Assembly: GCA_039621445.1 (NCBI GenBank)
Contig: CP154955.1
Coordinates: forward strand, 57,961,698-58,025,697
From: Euglena gracilis
Lineage: Eukaryota; Euglenida; Euglenophyceae; Euglenales
Direction: 5' to 3'
Length of the DNA: 64,000 bases
This document shows positions 44,101 to 52,396 of this stretch, piece by piece. The number at the start of each line of letters is the position of its first letter. Position 1 is the first letter of the stretch. Position numbers and translations under genes: made by a program. The notes beneath the pieces were generated by a model that searched no databases, was not told the origin of the DNA, and was given only the letters and a program-made list of their open reading frames with translations.

Positions 44101-47100
44101 GGGAAAAACAAAAGTGGACTCAACGCCTCTTTCTATGCATTACCCAAACTGCAGCATCTTTCACGAGTTCGATAAAGCACAAGGCTTCACACCCAGGGGG
44201 TCTGTTGAAGTAAAGCTCGGGCCAGCCCGGTGAAGCCAGGCTGGACTGGAAAAAAAAAAGCACAAAGCGCCAAAAAATTTGAAAAAGAGGATTATATATA
44301 TATATATTGGAAAAATATTAAAAAATGGTCAAAAACGGCTGCTTTTGGAGGGTTTTGGGGTTTTACCCTCCAGATTTTGGCTGAAAAATGCCAACCCAGC
44401 TGGATTTGGGCTTTTTTTCAGGCATTTGTTGGAACCCTCCGGGTCCAGCTCCCAGCTGGCCGACCCTCCCCCCCCCCCATAAACCCTGCCGGCCCGTGGG
44501 ACCCCCCTGGGAAAACCCCTGGCGGAAAGCACACGCCGGTCCAAAAATCCAATAAAAATTATGGTAAGTTTTACTTCAATTTTTTGTCTGCCCTGTACTT
44601 GCTGTTTTTTCCACCCTATTGAAGCGAAATGGTTGAGACCGTCTGCCTCAAAAACTCGGCTGTAATATCATGCTACAAAAAGCTCTGGGAGGGTTGCAAC
44701 TGGCTCGCAGACTGCAGGAATTGTCCAAAGCTAAGGCTTGGGGCTGACATGCACTCCGAGCTGCAGAGTCTGCGCCAGCGGGTATTGTGTTCGTGTGTGC
44801 GCGGTTCTCGCTCCAGCTGTGCATTGCGGATCGTGTGAGTGCATGTGTTGCGTTGTGTGTGTTTGTGTGAGTGGGCTCAGACCGTCAGGCCCCTGCCATC
44901 CTTGGGGGGACTGTCCAATTATGGGTTCATGCAGACAAGTCAAGGCAGGGCTGGCGGAATTTTCTGATGTTTTTGGCCGCTTTTGGGGGTGGGCAGGTCC
45001 ACCCTCCCTCCTCGGGCGGGGGCACGTGGGTGGGTGGGTTTGGACCAGGGGGTATCAAGTTTTAAGGCATAAACCTCCAGGGCTGAACGGGATCCCGGAG
45101 ACCCCATGGGTGGTGGGTGGGGGGTTGGACACGATCCCTCCCGGGAGTGCCAGTGTTCAGGTGAAATTATTCCTTGCGAACTGCCTCCCTCCAGGCTTTC
45201 CCATCCAGCCCTGCCTCCTAAGAGGATCACCCTAAATGGCCTTTTTCTATACTTCTGGTGCAAAGCGCCAGCTTCTTTTTGGATTCAAAAATTGACCCCT
45301 CAAGTGGGTCCCCCAGAGTCCCCCCCCCCCCTCGTAGAGGTGAGTTGGTGGGTGCCGACTTCCCGGCAGACCTCCAGTTAGTATGTATCACCAAAATTTT
45401 TTTTACGTATCACATGTATCACAGCCTAAAAATTAATGTATCACATATGTATCACCAAAATTTTTTTAATGTATCACACATGTATCACCAAAAATTTTTT
45501 AATGTATCACATATGTATCACCATTTTTTAGAAAATTTTACATTTTTACATCAAAATGTTTTTTCAGCTTCCTGTTCCACGTTTTATCCTGGTTTCTTTG
45601 CCTCTCTGCAGACAAATGGAGCATTTTTCTTGTGATGATGTTTTGGAGGACAACTGCGCGGAGCTGCGGAACGTGGAGGACGAGGGCATCCCCGATTCGC
45701 CTCCTGGAGAGGGTTCTTCATCAGAGTCTGCCCCCCCAGAAAAGAAATTGAAAGTGACACTGCCCACCTGAAAAGGAAATTGCCACCAGTTCCGAATGGA
45801 ATGGAAGAATGGCCGAGATTGGTTGCGTTTTGAAGCATCCCGTGGCATTTGGTGTGCTATTTGCCATCAATTTCGTCAGAATCCAAAAGTTACGGGGACG
45901 GGTCAGAAACGGAATTCTCTTGCATTGCCAACAAAAGTCTACACTTTCTGTAACATCAAATCACATAGCGAGGGAAAGTATCATCTTGCTGCAAAGGCCA
46001 TGTTGAATCGACCACAAACAGGTCTGACCCAATCTTTTATTCAGCTTCCGTCCGCTTTGATACCGCAAGCAAAGATGTTGTTTAAAACCGTTTTGTGGAT
46101 GGTGAAGCACGGAATCGCTTACCGAAAGCTTCGTTCATTTGTTGGACTTGCAGCGTTTGAAATTGGCCTTGACGGACATGAAATTCTCTTTTGATGAGGT
46201 GCGCAAGAAACTCAGTGCTCATCGATGCCATTTCCCGACAGAACGCGATTGCGATCTTCAAACAGTGTCATTTGTTTCGGTTGCACACAGGCTTTTGCTT
46301 AAGGGATTGCAGTACCCCCCGGGGGGGCTGGACTGCAGTTAGTCCAAATTTGGCTAGTGGGTTTTCTAGCAGACCCCCCCCCCCCCGGGGGGGGGGTCTG
46401 CTAGCAGGGCTAGCTAGTGGATTTTTTTTTCCAGTGACCGGCGCGAAGCGCCGAAAATTTTTTTGGGACCCCCAAAAATGGCCAAAAATGCCCGTTTTTG
46501 GCCATTTTTGGAAATTTTTGGAACAAAATCAGCCAAAAACCTGTCAAAAACCTCATTCCCCCAGTCGGGGGGACCCCCGGACCCCCCCCCCCCCCCGGGG
46601 GAGGGGGGTCTAGCTAGTCCACTTTTTCCAGTGTCTAGCCGATTGGCTAGCCAGTCCCCCCCCCCCCCCCCGGTGGTCCTTAAGCAAAAGCCTGCTTGCA
46701 CAAAAGCTGACCCAGGAATTGAAAGTAGTCTTTCCGCTTCATCTGAAGAGAGTGGGGCGCAGGGGGACCTCAAATCCTCTGCAGAATCATCTTCTGTGGC
46801 ATCAGTCGGGGTTGAGGAAGTTCCGAAAGAGATGTTGTGGAAGGAAAAAAGTGATTACTCTTGTCCATGGTTTGAGAAATTGGTGTCTCGGAATCCTGTC
46901 TTCTGTCGTTTTGAAGGTTCCCTTCGGAAGGAGGGCCTTGACAGCAAGGAAATTTTTGGATTCATCACAATTGAGGACATGGCACCGCATGGCAATTCCA
47001 CCAGGGGCGAGGCGTCTTATGGAAGACGTGAAGGGTCAGTTGGCAGCTTCATCCAGCACAGTGTAGAAGACTTCGTTCCATTATTCTCTCATCCCGACCA

Positions 47101-48554
47101 AAAATTAAAAAATAGCGGCTGAGAAGTTGCTGACAAAAACAAACAAAAAATATGGCTGCCGGGGACCCGCCCAAAGAAAACCCCGTGCATGCCTCAAAAA
47201 ATGAGGGAAAAAAAAGGTGCTGGGGACCTGTATTGGCAGACAGGTCAGCACCACGGAAGTGGGGCTGCAGCAGCCATGGGAACCTGAGTTCCTGAAGCCC
47301 GGGTGAGCACCATCTTGCGTTTGTCTGTAAATTTTTCATCTTACAAATTTGTGTTTCACAACTTTTATTATACGTTGCACCAAGGAGAATTTGTGTATCA
47401 CATATGTATCACCAAAATTTTTTTAATGTATCACATATGTATCACCAAAAAAAATTTAATGTATCACATACGTATCACCAAAAAAATATTAATGTATCAC
47501 AGGTACGTTGTGATACGCACTAAATGGCGGTCTGCTTCCCGGTCCTGAAAAAAATGTCCGCCATTCAGGCTCGAAGCGCCGAAGGTCGTTTTTTTCATCC
47601 AAGGGCGTGTTCAAAGAGGTCTCTTCCCTGTTTTCTGCCAAGTGTCCCAACAGCAGCAGCAGCCCGGGCACTTTTTGTGCACATCCGGGCATTGATGCGC
47701 CACACCTTGGCACCCCCCCTTGGCACACCCGCCATTTCCCCTGCCACCCCCCCCCCCCAGACCCAGTTCTTGGAGACGCGGCGACTCAGCACACTGGGCC
47801 ACTGGACCTATCGCTCTTGCCCGGCAGACAGGGCTTCACTCAAGCGGGGGGGGGGTCTATCCAGCCAGCAGCCTTTTTTCCCAGTCCCATACCCCCTCCC
47901 CGAATAATCGAAGCACGGGTGTGCTCATGGTGGACTGCCACCTTTGGCGGCGGGGGGCGGCGCGCTTCTATTTGGACCCTGCGCTTGTAGAGGCTCTGCA
48001 CCAGATTTTTTTTTTCAAGTTTCGTGACCCGGGGGAGGGGGGGTGAGGGTGGGGGTGGGGGTGGGGGTCGGGATGAGTGGGCATCAGAGGCAGAGGCGGG
48101 GTTTTGTTCTATTTTCTGCGCGAAGCACCGAAATATTTTTTGGACCCCAAGTCGGCCCTCCAACAGTGGGTCCCCCCCGAGCCCCCCCCCCCCAGGTGGG
48201 TGGGTGGGTCCGGACCCCCTCCCCAGGGCTAAAAAACCTCTGCCCTTTATTCCAGCCTCTGTTCTGGACCCCCCCTGGGCAGTTGTTAATGGTTGAGCGA
48301 CGCCCTGCCGGCAGACCACCCCAGCCTACTGACGGAGCACCTGAACCGCGTCCAGCCCACCCCCACCCAGGGCCGGCCGGGGGTGGCGGGGGAGAAGGGG
48401 GGGGGGTGGTGACGATGGCGTTGGCCCAGGCGGGGATGGTGGTTCGGTGGGAATTTTTCTTGCCGTTGTGCTTGTGCTTGCGCTGAAGCCCCAACTAACC
48501 CCTGATTCCTGGTGTAGAGCAAACCTTTCGGTCCACTCTACGAGACTGTGCGTG

Positions 48555-48590
<36 letters not shown>

Positions 48591-51500
48591 AGCGTGCGTG
48601 CGTGCGTGCGTGCATGCGTGCGTGCGTGCGTGCGTGTTGTGTGTGTGTTGTGTGTGCGTGTGTGCGTGTGTGTGCGTGTGTGCGTGTGTTTGTGTGTGCT
48701 GTGTGCGTGTGTGCGGGTGTTTGCGTGTGCATCTGTGTGTGTGTGTGTGTGTGTCTGTGTGTGTGCGTGCAGCTGTGTGTGTATCTGTGTCTGTCTGTGT
48801 GTCTGTGCGCGTCTGTATGTGTGTGTCTGTGATCCGACATGAAAAGAAAAGCGGGGGTGGGGGACACCGTATGGCAGCATGGTGCGTTCCAAGCACGGAG
48901 GGCACGCCGGTCGCCTCTGCGGCGGACTCCATCATGGGCTGTGTGGCGCTGCCCAGCATCCACGTGTGGATCCGGGAGGAGGTGTGCCATCTCGTCTCTC
49001 CTGGGGAGTCTGTTCAGTCCACCGTCCGCAGACACCCAATCAGAAGCCACAAGGGCTGCTCTTTTACAAAAAGCGTACAACTTGTGTGGTCTGTCCTGTG
49101 GAGCCTGTTTCTGCAGCCCGATTTTTTTTTACAACGCCGTGAGGCCCTGTTCCTCACAACACTTTGTTTAGTGATTTCCGGTATTTCCTTTTGAGAAGGG
49201 ACTCTCATTCTCAGGGACTCTCAGGGTTTCCCCACCCGAATGTGTCGCCCAAAAACTTGGCATTGTCCTGTTGACCTTGGCAGAGCCCAAATGCCTCATG
49301 AGGGGCCAAAACAAAAACGATTTTGAACCCCAGTCCCAGTCACCCCAGTCATTTTGAACACGTCCATTGTGCCTGGAATCATCAACAAACCATTTGAAAA
49401 ATGCTGCCAAATTGGCCTGTCGCAGGGTTGGATAGAAATGGGTGGAGGAAGGCTCAGTCGCCTCACGAGTGCATTGTTTCCACATGCCGCATCGGATTTT
49501 GTGTCCTCATGTGCTATGGGGCAAAACATTGGAGATTTTGGGTTGAGTATGGCACCGGCATGTTTCCGTAGTGGGACGTCCTTTTTTGAACTTTTGATTC
49601 GCCAGTTCTCTGTTCCAAGAGGAGAATTCATGTAGTGTTGTTTTCTTTTCTTGGCTTGTGGACAGTTTATATTGCTTGGCAGCCTTTTTTTGTGGCCCCT
49701 TGAGTGGCACAACCTGGGGTTTTGGCAGACAGCGTTTTAATTTCTGCCCAGACAGTATATTTCCCTTGGCAGCCAAAAGCTCACCCCCAACCCATGCCTC
49801 TGTGGTGCCACCTGAGAACTGTGGATCATAGAGGTAGGGGAAGGGGAAGGGGTCGAGGTTGGGTTATGGTTGGGGTTGGCAACGTGTCCGTTTTGTTGAC
49901 GAATGTGTGTGCGCGCAGCAGGCACAAAAAGCGTTGCGGACAATGCGCCAAGTAAACAGCACAAGGAGGCACAGAAAAAATCCCAGTTGTTGATCACTCA
50001 TTACAAGGTTGGGTTTTGTTTCTGTATTTTTTGGGGGGTCCCAAAATCGACCCAAAAATTTTGGGGGGGTACCCAAAAATCAACATTTTGGGTCTCCATT
50101 GACGATGAGAGAAAACCACGGGAAACAATGGTCGACATCCGCAAAGTCACAAAGGGGCTATCGCTCAGAGTTGTCCTGAACACTCCCCGCCTGCTTGAAA
50201 CGGTTTCTGGCGTTTTTTTTTTTTCAATAGTCAGACCTTCCCCCACCCAGTTAGTCCAGTTAATTTAGTTAGTACAATTTTGGATCCTGAAATTGTTGGG
50301 GCAACAAGGCTTTTCAAAATGCCCCAAAATGCAATTTTCTGTTCGAGACATGTAAACCCCCCCAAATAATACCCCCCGGGGTATTATTTTTTTCGCCCGA
50401 AGTCCCGGCCCGAGGGGGGGCAGGGGGGGGGAAATTGATATCCGCAATTTTTCCGCAATTTCCGCAATTTTCCGCAATTTCCGCAATTTTCCGCAATTTT
50501 CCGCAATTTTTTCCGCAATTTCCGCAATTTCCGCAATTTTTCCGCAATTTTTCACCATTTTTTTGAAGAATTTTTTCCCCACCACCGAAGATGGAAGATC
50601 CAATGAGTTCAAGCCCTTCTTCAAATGGATCAACAGGTGTGCTATTGTGTTTTGTTGTTCCTCCCCAAAGTTTACCAATTTTTCTCACAGGTGCACCACT
50701 GGTCACAGGATTGGGTGCGTCCCACCTGTGCAAAGAACATCAAGCGTGTTGATTTGTGCTCGCCTGCATCGACGTGGGTGTTGCGGTGTTTCGAACCTCA
50801 CAATTGAAAATTTTCTAAGTACCCCCAAGCAGAAATGTGTATACCCGATATCAATTTTTCCGCAATTTTTCCGCAATTTCCGCAATTTTTCCGCAATTTT
50901 TCCGCAATTTTTCCGAAGGCCTCCGATATCAATTTTTCCCCCCCCCTGGGGGGGTATTATTTGGGGGGGTATTATTTCCCAAAATTTTTCGAAATTTTTC
51001 GAAGTTCCGTGGGAGCAAAAATAGCGCCAAAACCCCTCTTTGGGGTCATTTTTTGAACTTTCTCATGAAATTTAGTATTTTTTGGAGGCCAGATGATCCC
51101 AAAAAATCAATTTTTTTCGTACTTTGTTGTCAGAGATTGCGATTTTTACCTACATTTTCAGGTCAAGAATCCGGGCCTTCGGCCCAAAACCGGGGGGGGG
51201 GGGGGCAGTATTATTTCGGTGGCCGAAGTCGGACAGTCGGACCCTGGGGGGGGGATTGTATTATTTCGGGGGGGCATCATTTGGGGGGAGGGTTAACAAT
51301 GATCACACCCCCCTGCCCCCCCCAATCAGAGGCCACAATTCTGGAGGGCATAATTTTTCCTCCGAAAATAATAGTCCGGATTCCAACGATCACCCTTCAT
51401 CAGAATCCACAATTTTGTTGTACTATTCCCCCCCCCAGAGTATAAACACCGGCCTTGTATAAGCACTGCCCCCCCCCCCCCCGGTGCGCTTCCATCCTTT

Positions 51501-51918
51501 TGGACGTGTTGGACAGGAATCCTGCTTTGCACAAGTGGGGTCGGTGGTTCGATTCCGGCTGCAGCCCCAGGTATTATTTAAGGCCGCACCCCCGGGGGGG
51601 GGGTTGGGGTGGGTCTGGCTGGACCCTCCCGGGGGGCCCAGAGGGGGGTGAGACATACTTTTTGGCGCTGCAGGCGCAGAAGATTTTGAAAAAAATGGCT
51701 TTTCTTGGCCAAAATCGGCCTTTTTTAGGTGGTTAGGGGTTAGGGGTTAAATTTTTCAAAGAGGGGGTCCCAAAAATACAAATTTTTGGTGTTTTTGGGG
51801 GGGGGTAACCAAAAAACAAAATTTTGGGGGGGGGACCCAAAACCCAAAACCCAACCTTGCTCATTATTTGGGCCATGGGGTGGTTTGGGTCAACACCGAA
51901 CACACACACACACACACG

Positions 51919-51949
<31 letters not shown>

Positions 51950-52358
51950 GCACACACACACACACAACACACACACACACACACAACACATACACACACA
52001 CATGCACACACACATACGCACACACAACACACAACACACCTGACACACACAACACACACAACACACACACACACAACACACACAACACACACAACACACA
52101 CAACACACACAACACACACAACACACGCACACACAACACACACACACAACACACAACACACAACACACACAACACACACACACACACACACACACACACC
52201 CACGCACANACACANANANAANACACACACACAACACACACAACACATACACACACATGCACACACACATACGCACACACAACACACAACACACCTGACA
52301 CACACAACACACACAACACACGCACACACAACACACACACAACACACACAACACACAC

Positions 52359-52396
<38 letters not shown>

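Larger units (their letters stand above)
45378..47523 (+). mobile_element. 2.1-kb DNA transposon with decayed transposase-like ORFs
   Basis: The ends are short imperfect inverted repeats, TTAGTATGTATCAC on the left and its complement with two changes on the right. Inside each end lie 3-4 direct repeats of a unit containing GTATCACATATGTATCACC followed by AAAATTTTTT. Such subterminal repeats commonly bind transposase. Two ORF regions lie between them. A 407-bp short element has inserted at 46,288. No exact target duplication was seen at the outer ends. Confidence 0.6.

Noticed and set aside
49168-49776. Reverse-strand protein in three overlapping frames
   Set aside because: Each frame is short, the phases differ, and no motif links them.
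51535-51570. tRNA-like T-arm (GGTTCGATTCC); similar strings near 35,450 and 52,905
   Set aside because: The flanking bases do not form the T stem, and no acceptor, D or anticodon stems could be found.
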